From CAVYXK01 sp963708245 (GTDB taxonomy: Bacteria; Pseudomonadota; Alphaproteobacteria; Acetobacterales; Acetobacteraceae): a stretch of 64,000 nucleotides of DNA. The position numbers and the translations under genes were made by a program. The notes under the pieces are model-generated. The model was not told the origin of the DNA, did no database searches, and saw nothing but the letters and a program-made list of their open reading frames with translations. Below, one piece after another: positions 52,598-61,544 of this stretch. The stretch covers positions 4,526,001 through 4,590,000 of the forward strand of contig OY970201.1 of NCBI GenBank assembly GCA_963708245.1. The letters are read 5' to 3'. Numbering within the stretch: position 1 is the first letter of the stretch; every line of letters starts with the position of its first letter.

Positions 52598-53256
52598 TGG
52601 GCATAAGCCGCCGCCATGATCGTGGCCATGGCGTCCCAGACCTGGTTGGAAACCAAGCCGGCCGACCGGCCGATTTCCTCCAGCGCCACGACTTCCTCGA
52701 TGCGGGGCGCAGCCTTGTACAACTCCTCCTCGGTCAATATCGCGGACATGGCACCGGTGGATTTCGCGAGCCCTAGCAACAGCGTATCGCGGGGATCGGG
52801 TACTTCGTCATGAAACAGGACAGCCATCAGGCGTGCCTTCGCCTCACGCTCCGCAATGCCGGTCACGGTGGGATAGGACCGCCGCGAGAACACCCAGAGA
52901 AAATGGCGCTCTTCCTCCCGGAGAATGCCGGCGGCGACCAGCCGCCCTAGGATCCGTCCCACAAGATCCTCGTGGCGCGTCGACAGTTGGTCAATCCACC
53001 AGGCGCTGGAATGCAGTTTGGTTTCCGCCCCGATCTCTAGCAGGACCAGGTCCAGGAGTTTGTCGCCCGTGCACGAGGTATCGACGATGAACAGAGATTG
53101 CAGATCGGTGTCGATACGTCCCTGCAGGGCGAGTTCCATAAGGACGCCTCCGGCCACCGCGACGCGCGCGATCGACGCGAGGCTCTCCCTAATCTCGCCG
53201 TCGGTATCGTTCAGCATGAGGACGACGATCTCATCGGCAAGGGTGAGGTGTTTCAT
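52594..53256 (-). CDS. GPP34 (GOLPH3-like) family protein
   Basis: The 220-residue protein MKHLTLADEIVVLMLNDTDG, then AVAGGVLMELALQGRIDTDL and LDLVLLEIGAETKLHSSAWW, is a member of the GPP34 family. In eukaryotes its relative GOLPH3 binds phosphatidylinositol-4-phosphate; bacterial roles are largely unknown. The ATG at 53256 has GGAGACTGAATCG before it and lies 4 bp from the STAS stop. It sits between the STAS and kinase genes, so it belongs to the switch operon. A membrane-binding or output role is a guess. Confidence 0.85.
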   Translation of the reverse strand: MKHLTLADEIVVLMLNDTDGEIRESLASIARVAVAGGVLMELALQGRIDTDLQSLFIVDTSCTGDKLLDLVLLEIGAETKLHSSAWWIDQLSTRHEDLVGRILGRLVAAGILREEERHFLWVFSRRSYPTVTGIAEREAKARLMAVLFHDEVPDPRDTLLLGLAKSTGAMSAILTEEELYKAAPRIEEVVALEEIGRSAGLVSNQVWDAMATIMAAAYAH

Positions 53257-53260
53257 CGAT

Positions 53261-53608
53261 TCAGTCTCCTCGCGCGCCAAGGAGTTCGCGGGCGTGCGTA
53301 TCGCTCGATGCGATCGGAACAATCTTGCCGAAGCCGGCGATCGTGAAGACTTCCTCCACACCCGCCTGCAGTCCGAAGACGGCAACCCCGCCACCAACAG
53401 ACTTGGCCTTTTTCGCTGCCATCAGGATCGCTCGCAACCCGGCGGAGGATATGTAGCCGACCTGCCGCATGTCGAAGACCATGAGCTGGCTTCCCCCCTG
53501 GATCGCGGCGTTCACCGCATGCTCGACGTCCTTGCTTGTCACGAAGTCGATCGGGCCGACAATGTTGAAGACGGTCACGCCGTCATCGAGCGTGCTGGTG
53601 ATGTCCAT
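53261..53608 (-). CDS. STAS-domain anti-sigma factor antagonist (RsbV-like)
   Basis: The 115-residue protein DGVTVFNIVGPIDFVTSKDV with MRQVGYISSAGLRAILMAAK is an RsbV/SpoIIAA-type STAS domain. The Ser pair in YISSAGLR is the phosphorylation site. Phosphorylated by the kinase and reset by the phosphatase of the same operon, it would control release of a partner. It is first of the four switch genes, about 140 bp after the 99-residue paralogue. Confidence 0.9.
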   Translation of the reverse strand: MDITSTLDDGVTVFNIVGPIDFVTSKDVEHAVNAAIQGGSQLMVFDMRQVGYISSAGLRAILMAAKKAKSVGGGVAVFGLQAGVEEVFTIAGFGKIVPIASSDTHARELLGARGD

Positions 53609-53747
53609 GGTGCCGTCAGCCCTTCAGACTGTTGGCTGACGATCTTGGAGAAATTTGTCCCGGTTTGCAACGTCGGGACGATGCGGGACAGCACCGCGAA
53701 CGAGATCGCCGGTCTGCGGGCGGATGCGGACCGGTGATCTCGGGCAT

Positions 53748-54047
53748 TCAGATATCGACACCGACAGAAATACTGCGGGTCATTATTTCGGCAAAGCTGC
53801 TCATATGCGCCGTCAACTTCGTCCATTCCGGGTCCTTCGCAAGCCCCTCCTGTGCCTCGCCATATGCTCCCCAACTGGCATAGCGCGACGCGGCAAGCCA
53901 CTGGCCGGCAAACGGCCCGGAGTGAAACCGGCTGAGCCGGAGAAATTCGGCGCCATGTTTCTCCATGATCGCCTTTGCCTGTTTGGCAGTTTTGAGCACT
54001 TCGTCAGCGTTGCTGGACTTGATGCGGGTAAACTGTGTGATATGCAT
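53748..54047 (-). CDS. 99-residue protein, second of a tandem pair (ferredoxin-like fold suspected)
   Basis: MHITQFTRIKSSNADEVLKT, HGAEFLRLSRFHSGPFAGQW and ASWGAYGEAQEGLAKD form a compact alpha-beta protein. It is about 60 percent identical over its whole length to the upstream 99-residue paralogue. The pattern (beta strand, helix, beta strands with RxHxGPxAGxWL) suggests a dimeric alpha/beta-barrel sensor or monooxygenase-like fold, but no catalytic residue is clear. It precedes the partner-switching operon on the same strand. Function unknown. Confidence 0.72.
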   Translation of the reverse strand: MHITQFTRIKSSNADEVLKTAKQAKAIMEKHGAEFLRLSRFHSGPFAGQWLAASRYASWGAYGEAQEGLAKDPEWTKLTAHMSSFAEIMTRSISVGVDI

Positions 54048-54096
54048 GTCGGATTCCTTCTCTGGACTATTTGTTGTCCGTGACGTCGGAAAGCTG

Positions 54097-54396
54097 TCAG
54101 ATATCCATGCTGGTAGTGACGCTGCGGCCGGTCATTTCGGCGATGCCATTCATATGCGCCATCAGCCTTGCCAAATCGGCGTCCTTCGCCAGCGCTTCCT
54201 GCGCCTTGCCGTAGGCGCCCCAGCCAGAGTAGCGCGTCGCGACAAGCCATTCCCCAGCGTAAGGGCCGGAGTGGAACTTGCTCAGCCGAAACCATTCCGC
54301 ACCGTGTTTCTCGAAGATTACTTTGGCCTGTTTCGCCGCTTTGGCGATCTCTTCGGCGTTGCCACACTTCCAACGTGTCAATTGAGTAATGTACAT
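54097..54396 (-). CDS. 99-residue protein, first of a tandem pair
   Basis: MYITQLTRWKCGNAEEIAKA, HGAEWFRLSKFHSGPYAGEW and GWGAYGKAQEALAKDADLAR mark it as the paralogue of the next gene, same length, no gaps. An AGGAGGAGTC ribosome site precedes the ATG at 54396. The pair arose by local duplication. It heads a transcription unit that may include the whole switch operon. Function unknown. Confidence 0.72.
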   Translation of the reverse strand: MYITQLTRWKCGNAEEIAKAAKQAKVIFEKHGAEWFRLSKFHSGPYAGEWLVATRYSGWGAYGKAQEALAKDADLARLMAHMNGIAEMTGRSVTTSMDI

Positions 54397-54796
54397 CCGG
54401 AGACTCCTCCTGATAGCTGTTGTTGTCTTTAAAAGCCAACGTCCCTACGGTAAGCTCACCAGCATGTGAGCCCCGATCGGTAGGATGTCAACATAAATGC
54501 TGTCTTGTTCGAGATCTCCTCGCGTCGCCTGTGCGTGAGGCGGAGCATAGGTCCGGATTTGGGATATTTCTCAGCGCACGATCGCCTCCAATTCTCGCGA
54601 CTCACTTTCGCCAGCCGTCAGCGTGAAAAGTGAAACGAGCCGCGGCAGCGAGTGACAGTGGCCATAGGCATCGGACACAACGCCTTGGAGAGCACGTTCG
54701 TCCTCAACGGCTAACGTCGGGGGAACCGGCTGACGGATATGCGAGCCTGCGACCGCCGGGATGACAGTCCGGGATCAAAACTTTCTTCTGCTGGTA
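54397..54796. other. intergenic region upstream of the switch cluster
   Basis: A 400-bp region of lower GC content than its surroundings, between two minus-strand genes. It should contain the promoter of the tandem paralogues and switch genes. No ORF, tRNA or strong repeat is recognised. Confidence 0.4.
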
Positions 54797-55624
54797 TTAC
54801 CTTCCCGCCTCTTGATTGCCAATGCCGCTTCCGTGCGCGGCCTTGCGAAGCTGCGCCACGTCGCGCCGCCCGGCGCTCAGGATGTACCCCACGTCCGACC
54901 CACCAGTCAGATACCGCATCCCAAGCTTCAGCAGCCAGGACTGAAACTCCAGATCCTCGCGCACGCCCCCGACGCCGAACGACTTGCCGTGCGAGCGTGC
55001 TGCGCGTGCCGTCGCCTCGTAGGCTGCCCGCATCCGCGCGTGCTTGTACTCTCCGGGAATGCCCATCTCCGTGCTGAGATCCGTCGAGCCGATATGCAGC
55101 ACGTCGATCCCCGGCACCGTGGCGATCACGTCCGCCTGCTCGATCGCGCCTGGCGTTTCCAGCATGGCGATCAGCAGCGTGTGCTCGTTCAGCAGTCGGT
55201 TGATCTCGCCCTGCTTCAGCGCCGCATAACCCAGCGCCGGTACGGTGCCGGCCGCCGAACGGTGCCCCAGCGGCGCGAAGCGGCACGCCTCGACGATCGC
55301 CTGTGCCTCGGCCGCCGAGGTAACGTGCGGCACCATCACACCCTGCGCGCCGCAGTCCAGAATGCGCGTCGCATCATGCGGATCATGCGAACTCACCCGC
55401 GCGATCGGCGTCACCCCCGCGCCGAGCGCGGCGACGCAGATCGACGCAGCGGTCTCCAGCGAGGTCGGGTTGTGCTCCAGGTCGATATAGATGGCGTCGA
55501 ACCCGCAGGCAGCGGCGATCAGCGCGATGTTCGGCGTGCGCATCTGGTTCACTCCCATGCACAACACCAACTCATCCCGTGCAAGCATCTGCTTGGCGCG
55601 GTTCTGTCCGATTGCGTCGGTCAT
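54797..55624 (-). CDS. HpcH/HpaI-family class II aldolase
   Basis: The 275-residue protein has CGFDAIYIDLEHNPTSLETA with a metal-site Glu, RVSSHDPHDATRILDCGAQG, VPHVTSAAEA, MLETPGAIEQAD and IGSTDLSTEMGIPG. These are the conserved blocks of pyruvate- or 2-keto-dependent aldolases such as HpcH, RhmA and GarL. It would cleave a 2-keto-3-deoxy sugar acid or 4-hydroxy-2-oxo acid to pyruvate and an aldehyde. ATG 55624 is preferred over a longer frame because it gives the family start. It is divergent from glgX. Confidence 0.87.
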   Translation of the reverse strand: MTDAIGQNRAKQMLARDELVLCMGVNQMRTPNIALIAAACGFDAIYIDLEHNPTSLETAASICVAALGAGVTPIARVSSHDPHDATRILDCGAQGVMVPHVTSAAEAQAIVEACRFAPLGHRSAAGTVPALGYAALKQGEINRLLNEHTLLIAMLETPGAIEQADVIATVPGIDVLHIGSTDLSTEMGIPGEYKHARMRAAYEATARAARSHGKSFGVGGVREDLEFQSWLLKLGMRYLTGGSDVGYILSAGRRDVAQLRKAAHGSGIGNQEAGR

Positions 55625-55835
55625 GATCCGATGGCGCCTCCCCTCGCCGCCTGTCCTTTGTCTCGTTCGTGAACGCCGGATCACGGCAATGTCGCACGGC
55701 CCCGGCATCCCTGCCATCCGTCGGCCTAGGGCGTCCGCCCTGCTCCTTAATTGTTGTCTGGCTGACACAGGACGCGACAGGCAATCTATCGGCAATGGGC
55801 GCCCTCACACCACCGCCTCACATCAAGGAGAGGTC

Positions 55836-58106
55836 ATGCCGCCGGCCATTCTCAGGTCTCGTATCGCCGAAGGTTCGCCAAATCCGCGTGGCGCCACCTG
55901 GGACGGGCTGGGAGTCAACTTTTCGTTGTTCTCCGCCAATGCGAGCAAGGTGGAGCTCTGCCTGTTCGACGATGCCGGCGAGACCGAGCTGGAGCGGATC
56001 GAGCTACCCGAGTACACCAACGAGGTGTTCCACGGGTACCTGCCGGATGCCCGGCCCGGCACGATCTATGGCTATCGCGTACACGGTCCTTATGAGCCCG
56101 AGCAGGGTCATCGGTTCAATCCCAATAAGCTGGTGCTCGACCCCTATGCCAAGGCGCATGTCGGGCAGCTTCGATGGGATAATGCGTGCTTCGGCTACAC
56201 GATCGGAGCCGAGGGCGACGACCTGACCTTCGATGAACGCGACAGCGCCCCTTTCGTGCCGAAATGCCGGGTGATCGATCCCGCCTTCACTTGGGGCCGC
56301 GTGCGCACGCCCGAGATTCCGTGGGAGCGCACGATCATATACGAGTTGCACGTGAAGGGGTTTACCCGCTGCCATCCCGCCGTGCCTGAGCGTCTGCGCG
56401 GCACCTACGCGGGGCTCGGGAAGAAAGAGGTGGTGGACTACATCCGTTCGCTCGGTGTGACATCGGTGGAGCTGCTGCCGGTGCATTCCTTCGTGACCGA
56501 CCGCTATCTGGAGGAGAAAGGCCTCACCAACTACTGGGGGTACAACACCATCGGCTTCTTCGCTCCTGACCCGCGCTACTCGGCTATCCCCACTTTCGTG
56601 TTTTCCGAGTTCAAGGAGATGGTCGCGCGGCTGCACGACGCGGGGCTGGAGGTGATCCTGGACGTCGTTTACAACCACACCGCCGAGGGAAACGAGCGCG
56701 GGCCGACGCTGTCGTTCCGCGGCATCGACAACGCCAGCTACTACCGCCTGCTGTCTGACCAGCCTCGCTACTACGTCAACGATACCGGCACCGGCAACAC
56801 GCTCAACCTGTCGCATCCGCGCGTGCTGCAGATGGTCACCAACTCGCTGCGCTACTGGGTGTTGGAGATGCATGTCGATGGGTTCCGCTTCGACCTCGGC
56901 ACCATCCTCGCCCGCGAGTGGTATGGGTTCGACGAAGGCGGCGGATTCCTGGATAGCTGTCTGCAAGACCCCGTGCTGTCCTCGGTCAAGCTGATCGCCG
57001 AGCCCTGGGATATCGGTCCTGGTGGTTACCAGGTCGGCGGCTTCCCACCCGGCTGGGCGGAATGGAACGACAAGTTCCGTGACACCGTGCGCAGTTTCTG
57101 GAAGGGCGACGAGGGCAAGCTGCCCGATCTGGCGACCCGGCTGGCTGCTTCGGCCGATGCGTTCAACCGCCGCGGCCGCAAGCCTTGGGCAAGCGTGAAC
57201 TTCGTCACCGCGCATGACGGGTTCACCCTACACGACCTGGTTTCCTACAACGACAAGCACAATGAGGCGAATGGCGAGGACAACCGCGACGGCCACGACA
57301 ACAACCTGTCGTGGAACCACGGCGTCGAAGGTCCGACCGACGATGAGGAAATACTAGACCTGCGCGACCGGCAGAAACGCAACATGCTGGCGACGCTGCT
57401 GCTGGCACAGGGCACGCCGATGCTGCTGGCCGGCGACGAGTTCGGCCGCACCCAGCAGGGTAACAACAACGCCTATTGCCAGGACACCGAGATTTCCTGG
57501 GTCAATTGGGAGATCGACGAATATAACCGACATTTGATTGATTTCGTTCGCAAGCTTATCGCGATGCGCAGCGCATTCCCGATCCTTCGCCGCAATCGCT
57601 TCCTCACCGGCGAGTACAACGCCGACCTCGACGTCAAGGACGTGCAGTGGCTCACTCCGGATGCCACCGAGATGTCCGACGAGCAATGGGGCGACGGCAA
57701 CGCGCGCTGCATGGGCATGCTGCTCGACGGCAGGGCGCAGGCAACGGGCATCAAGCGCCCGTCGATGGACGCGACGGCGCTGCTGGTGCTGAACGCGCAC
57801 CACGATGTGGTGAAGTTCCGCCTCCCGGGGGTGGCAGGCGGACAACGCTGGCGCCGGTTGCTCGACACCAATATCCCAGATTCGGAAGGCGCGTTCGCAG
57901 TGAAGTCCGGCGAAGAATACCTGGTGACCGGCCGCTCGCTGGCGCTGTTCGCGTTGGAAGCCGACCACCGGCCATCGGTCGCTCTGCGGCGGGCGCATCA
58001 GGCACTGCGGCAAGTGGCGGAAACGCCGGCCATTGTGCCCTCGGCCGAAGCAGGCGTGGCGACGGCGCAAACGCCAGCACCCATGCCCGCCGAGGTATCC
58101 GACTGA
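55836..58106 (+). CDS. glgX: glycogen debranching enzyme GlgX
   Basis: GlgX hydrolyses alpha-1,6 branches of phosphorylase-trimmed glycogen. The 756-residue protein starts at ATG 55836 behind AAGGAGAGGTC. It has an N-terminal CBM48 domain (GATWDGLGVNFSLFSANASK), then a GH13 barrel with the nucleophile Asp in HVDGFRFDLG (about residue 351), acid Glu in LIAEPWDIGPGGYQVG (about 389) and third Asp in TAHDGFTLHDL (about 459). The tail is Ala/Pro-rich. No glgA, glgB or glgP is adjacent, but another debranching-type enzyme and a GH15 glucoamylase lie in the same window. Confidence 0.95.
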   Translation: MPPAILRSRIAEGSPNPRGATWDGLGVNFSLFSANASKVELCLFDDAGETELERIELPEYTNEVFHGYLPDARPGTIYGYRVHGPYEPEQGHRFNPNKLVLDPYAKAHVGQLRWDNACFGYTIGAEGDDLTFDERDSAPFVPKCRVIDPAFTWGRVRTPEIPWERTIIYELHVKGFTRCHPAVPERLRGTYAGLGKKEVVDYIRSLGVTSVELLPVHSFVTDRYLEEKGLTNYWGYNTIGFFAPDPRYSAIPTFVFSEFKEMVARLHDAGLEVILDVVYNHTAEGNERGPTLSFRGIDNASYYRLLSDQPRYYVNDTGTGNTLNLSHPRVLQMVTNSLRYWVLEMHVDGFRFDLGTILAREWYGFDEGGGFLDSCLQDPVLSSVKLIAEPWDIGPGGYQVGGFPPGWAEWNDKFRDTVRSFWKGDEGKLPDLATRLAASADAFNRRGRKPWASVNFVTAHDGFTLHDLVSYNDKHNEANGEDNRDGHDNNLSWNHGVEGPTDDEEILDLRDRQKRNMLATLLLAQGTPMLLAGDEFGRTQQGNNNAYCQDTEISWVNWEIDEYNRHLIDFVRKLIAMRSAFPILRRNRFLTGEYNADLDVKDVQWLTPDATEMSDEQWGDGNARCMGMLLDGRAQATGIKRPSMDATALLVLNAHHDVVKFRLPGVAGGQRWRRLLDTNIPDSEGAFAVKSGEEYLVTGRSLALFALEADHRPSVALRRAHQALRQVAETPAIVPSAEAGVATAQTPAPMPAEVSD

Positions 58107-58132
58107 TACGGTCGCTGACTACGCGCGCAACC

Positions 58133-58386
58133 GTGCCAAAGATTGTCGTGATCACGGGTGGGCGCGCCTGTGTGGGGCGCGCTGCGTGGCAGAAGAGTTT
58201 GCCCGAAACGGATGGAGCTTTGGGCTACTCGCCCGGCACCAGCGCAGGCTCGAGCAAGCGGCGGCAGACATCGCAGAGCGCTTTGGTGTGCACACTTTGG
58301 CCGTGGCCGTCGACGTAGCAGATGCCAGCGCCGTGGAGACCGCGGCGGAGCGCATTGAGCGCGAGGTGGGCCCCATCGATCGTCCG
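58133..58386 (+). pseudogene. N-terminal remnant of a short-chain dehydrogenase
   Basis: GTG 58133 gives PKIVVITGG, the start of a Rossmann fold. After a shift at about 58180 the next frame reads VAEEFARNGWSFGLLARHQR and VAVDVADASAVETAAERIER to GPID. The Asn and YxxxK motifs that should follow are absent. Deleted shortly before the catalytic region, it is not functional. Confidence 0.6.
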
Positions 58387-58516
58387 CTTCCGTCCTCAAC
58401 GCTTTTGCCTGGAACGGAACATGTGGCGAACTCTCGCGGCGCATAAGTAATCATACGAACCTTTAACTTTCGACAGGCCAACGCCGCCCGGAGCGCCCAC
58501 GTTACCCTCAGCGGAC

Positions 58517-59470
58517 ATGGTGGGCAGACGTGAGAGAATGGCACATGGCCCACGAAAACTTTGGCGCTCCTCCGGCGCGGCGCACAAACCGGTTGGCGCT
58601 TGCCTGCGGCTTTTCGCGCGCGCTGGGCTATTGCTGCCGCTTTGTGGATGCGGTGCGCTCTCGCACGGGTTTCTGGCTGCTGCGGGCCCTATTGCCGCCG
58701 CAGAGCGCCGCGAATTCCTGATCGTCTGTGTGATCATGATTTTTGTCGTGGGGCCAGTACTGCTGCTCACGCCGCTGATCGCATGGCATTACCGGCTTTC
58801 CAACACGCAAACCGCTTTCCGGCCACAATGGGGTTTTTCGTGGGTGCTGGAAGGCTTGATCTGGATTCCCCCGACGGCGATCATGGTGCTGCTCGCTGTC
58901 CTGCTATGGAGCAATACGCACCGGCTTGACCCGTATCGTCCGCTCCCGGGTGGCTCGCCGTTGCAAGTACAGGTGGTGTCGCTCGACTGGAAGTGGATCT
59001 TTATTTATCCGGCGCAACATATCGCCACCGCGGACATCCTGATCCTACCCGCCGGGATACCAGTGCATCTCAGCCTCACGAGCGATACGGTGATGCAATC
59101 CTTCTTCATCCCGCGTCTTGCTAGCCAGATCTACGCCATGGCCGGCATGACGACGCAGCTCAACCTCGCTGCGAGCGAACCCGGAAGCTGGAAGGGCGAA
59201 AACACCCAGTTCAATGGCGAGGGTTTCCAGAAGCAGAGTTTTGCCGTGCATGCCCTCTCAGCAGCGGACTTTGCCGCCTGGGTAGCGCGCACACAGGCCG
59301 ATCCTGCGGAGTTGGACGACGCCGCATTCACACGTCTCACAGCGCGCTCCGTCCTGCCGCACCCGCTCATGTTCGGCCAGGTGCAGCCAAAGCTTTTCGC
59401 GCGTATTGTCGCAGGCGCGCTTCCTCCTGTTCTCGACAGCCGCACCGCTGGGGAACCGCACCATGAGTGA
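58517..59470 (+). CDS. cyoA: cytochrome o ubiquinol oxidase subunit II
   Basis: Subunit II of a heme-copper quinol oxidase. The 317-residue protein has a lipoprotein-type signal (LLLPLCGC), two membrane helices (IVCVIMIFVVGPVLLLTPLI and WIPPTAIMVLLAVLLW) and a periplasmic cupredoxin domain with SLDWKWIFIYPAQHIATADI and MQSFFIPRLASQIYAMAGM. The CuA ligands of cytochrome c oxidases are absent, as expected for quinol oxidases. ATG 58517 is the first of three nearby in-frame ATGs (also 58538 and 58544 region). Its stop overlaps cyoB. Confidence 0.92.
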   Translation: MVGRRERMAHGPRKLWRSSGAAHKPVGACLRLFARAGLLLPLCGCGALSHGFLAAAGPIAAAERREFLIVCVIMIFVVGPVLLLTPLIAWHYRLSNTQTAFRPQWGFSWVLEGLIWIPPTAIMVLLAVLLWSNTHRLDPYRPLPGGSPLQVQVVSLDWKWIFIYPAQHIATADILILPAGIPVHLSLTSDTVMQSFFIPRLASQIYAMAGMTTQLNLAASEPGSWKGENTQFNGEGFQKQSFAVHALSAADFAAWVARTQADPAELDDAAFTRLTARSVLPHPLMFGQVQPKLFARIVAGALPPVLDSRTAGEPHHE

Positions 59471-61544
59471 AGGCTGGGGCGACTTGCTGGGCAAGCTCTC
59501 CTGGTCTGCATTGCCCTATGTGCGCGCCTGGCACGATCCGACCGTCAGCGAAATTGTCGCAGCCTGCGCGGGCGCCATAGTCGTTCTCGGCGCCGCGGCG
59601 CTAATCGCCCTGCTCACGTGGTATCGTCTGTGCCGTCCGCTCTGGCGCGACTGGCTGACCAGCCTCGATCACAAGAAAATCGGCATCATGTACGTTGTTC
59701 TGGCGGGTGTGATGCTCACCCGTGCGCTGATCGAGGCGGTGCTGATGCGCTTGCAGCAGTCGGTGGCGATCAACGCACCCGGATTTCTTACGCCCGAGCA
59801 TTTCGCCCAGCTGTTCAGCACGCACGGCACCATCATGATCTTCTTCATGGCGATGCCCTTTCTCACCGGTTTGATAAATTTCGCCACGCCACTGCAGATC
59901 GGCGCGCGCGACGTTGCATTTCCTTTTCTCAACTCGGCAAGCCTCGGACTTACGGCAGCCGGGGCCGCGTTGATGATGATCTCCCTCACCATTGGCAAGT
60001 TCTCCACCGGCGGCTGGAGCGGCTACCCGCCTTATACCGAGCTTGCCTATAGCGGCGACGTCGGCCCGGATTACTGGATCTGGGCGGTCACCCTGAGTTC
60101 GCTCGGCTCGATGCTGACCGGCATCAACTTTTCCTGCACGATCTACAAGATGCGCGCGCCCGGCATGCGCTGGATGCGCCTGCCGCTGTTCTGCTGGACG
60201 TCGCTTTGCACCTCCATCCTGATGATCTTCGCCATGCCGCCGCTGACAGTGGCGACCCTGCTGCTCGCCGCCGACCGCTATGTCGGCATGCATTTCTTCA
60301 CCAACTCGGCTGGCGGCAACATGATGAACTACGTCAACCTGTTCTGGCTGTTCGGCCATCCCGAGGTCTATATCCTGATCCTGCCGGCCTTCGGCGTCTA
60401 TTCCGAGGTGGTATCTACCTTCTCCTCAAAAGAGCTCTATGGCTACACCTCGCTGGTGATCGCGACGATGGCCATCGCCGTGCTATCGTTTACCGTCTGG
60501 CTGCATCACTTCTTCACCATGGGCCAGAGCGCCGACATCAATGCTGCTTTTGGAATCGCGACACTTACCATTGGCGTGCCAACGGGCGTTAAGATCTACG
60601 ACTGGATCTGGACGATGTTCCGCGGCAAGGTGCGTTTCACGCCGCCAATGCTGTTCTCTATCGCCTTCATGATGACATTCGTGCTCGGGGGGTTCAGCGG
60701 CATTATCCTTGCCACTCCACCGCTCGACTACATGGTGCACAACACCCTGTTCCTCGTCGCCCATTTCCACAACATGCTCATTCCGGGCCTGCTTTACGGT
60801 ATGATTGCCGGTTACATGTATTGGTTCCCCAAGGCGTTCGGCTTCCGGTTGAACGAGCGTTGGGGCCGCATTGCCTTTTTCTGCTGGGTGCTGGGGTTCT
60901 ATCTCGCATTCATGCCGCTCTACGTGCTGGGTGCATCTGGCATGCCCCGCCGCATGCAGGAAATCTTCCAGCCCTCCTTCCGCCCCTGGCTGCTGGTGGC
61001 GGTGATTGGCGCGTTCATTCTGTTCGCCGGTTTGATCAGCTTGTTCGTGCAGCTTTGGGTCAGCGTTCGCGAGCGCGATTCCACGGCAACGCCCGTCGGC
61101 GATCCATGGGACGGTCGCGGCCTCGAATGGTCGATCGCCGCGCCGCCGCCCGAATACAACTTTGCCGTCCTGCCGCATATCGGCCGACGCGATCCGTTCT
61201 TCTGGCGCAAGCATGAGGGCGGCGCCTACAAGCCCGCCGATCACTACAGGGATATCGAAATGCCGCGGAACAGCGCGGGTGGGCCGGTGCTTGTGGTTGC
61301 CGCTGGGGCCTGCGGATTTGCGCTGGTCTGGCATATTGCCTGGCTTACCGTCCTGGGCCTGCTCGTGGTGGTGCTGGTTCCGGTTGCGCGCAGCTTCGTG
61401 CGCGACACCTCACGAATTATTCCGGCCGCGGAGGTGGAAGCCGAACACCGACACTGGCTCGGTACCGCGCGCCGAGCCGCGGCCATCCCGCGCACGCTTG
61501 AGGAGACGTCCGCCAATGAGGGCCTCGCGCAATGTCAGACATAG
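59463..61544 (+). CDS. cyoB: cytochrome o ubiquinol oxidase subunit I
   Basis: The catalytic subunit reduces O2 to water and pumps protons. It has 693 residues, many membrane helices and the heme/copper ligands in FSTHGTIMIFFMAMPFLTGL, WLFGHPEVYILILPAFGVYS (His cross-linked to Tyr), WLHHFFTMG and VAHFHNMLIPGLLYG. The ATG at 59463 overlaps the last eight bases of cyoA (ATGAGTGA), so translation is coupled. The length is a little above E. coli CyoB. Intact. Confidence 0.96.
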   Translation: MSEGWGDLLGKLSWSALPYVRAWHDPTVSEIVAACAGAIVVLGAAALIALLTWYRLCRPLWRDWLTSLDHKKIGIMYVVLAGVMLTRALIEAVLMRLQQSVAINAPGFLTPEHFAQLFSTHGTIMIFFMAMPFLTGLINFATPLQIGARDVAFPFLNSASLGLTAAGAALMMISLTIGKFSTGGWSGYPPYTELAYSGDVGPDYWIWAVTLSSLGSMLTGINFSCTIYKMRAPGMRWMRLPLFCWTSLCTSILMIFAMPPLTVATLLLAADRYVGMHFFTNSAGGNMMNYVNLFWLFGHPEVYILILPAFGVYSEVVSTFSSKELYGYTSLVIATMAIAVLSFTVWLHHFFTMGQSADINAAFGIATLTIGVPTGVKIYDWIWTMFRGKVRFTPPMLFSIAFMMTFVLGGFSGIILATPPLDYMVHNTLFLVAHFHNMLIPGLLYGMIAGYMYWFPKAFGFRLNERWGRIAFFCWVLGFYLAFMPLYVLGASGMPRRMQEIFQPSFRPWLLVAVIGAFILFAGLISLFVQLWVSVRERDSTATPVGDPWDGRGLEWSIAAPPPEYNFAVLPHIGRRDPFFWRKHEGGAYKPADHYRDIEMPRNSAGGPVLVVAAGACGFALVWHIAWLTVLGLLVVVLVPVARSFVRDTSRIIPAAEVEAEHRHWLGTARRAAAIPRTLEETSANEGLAQCQT

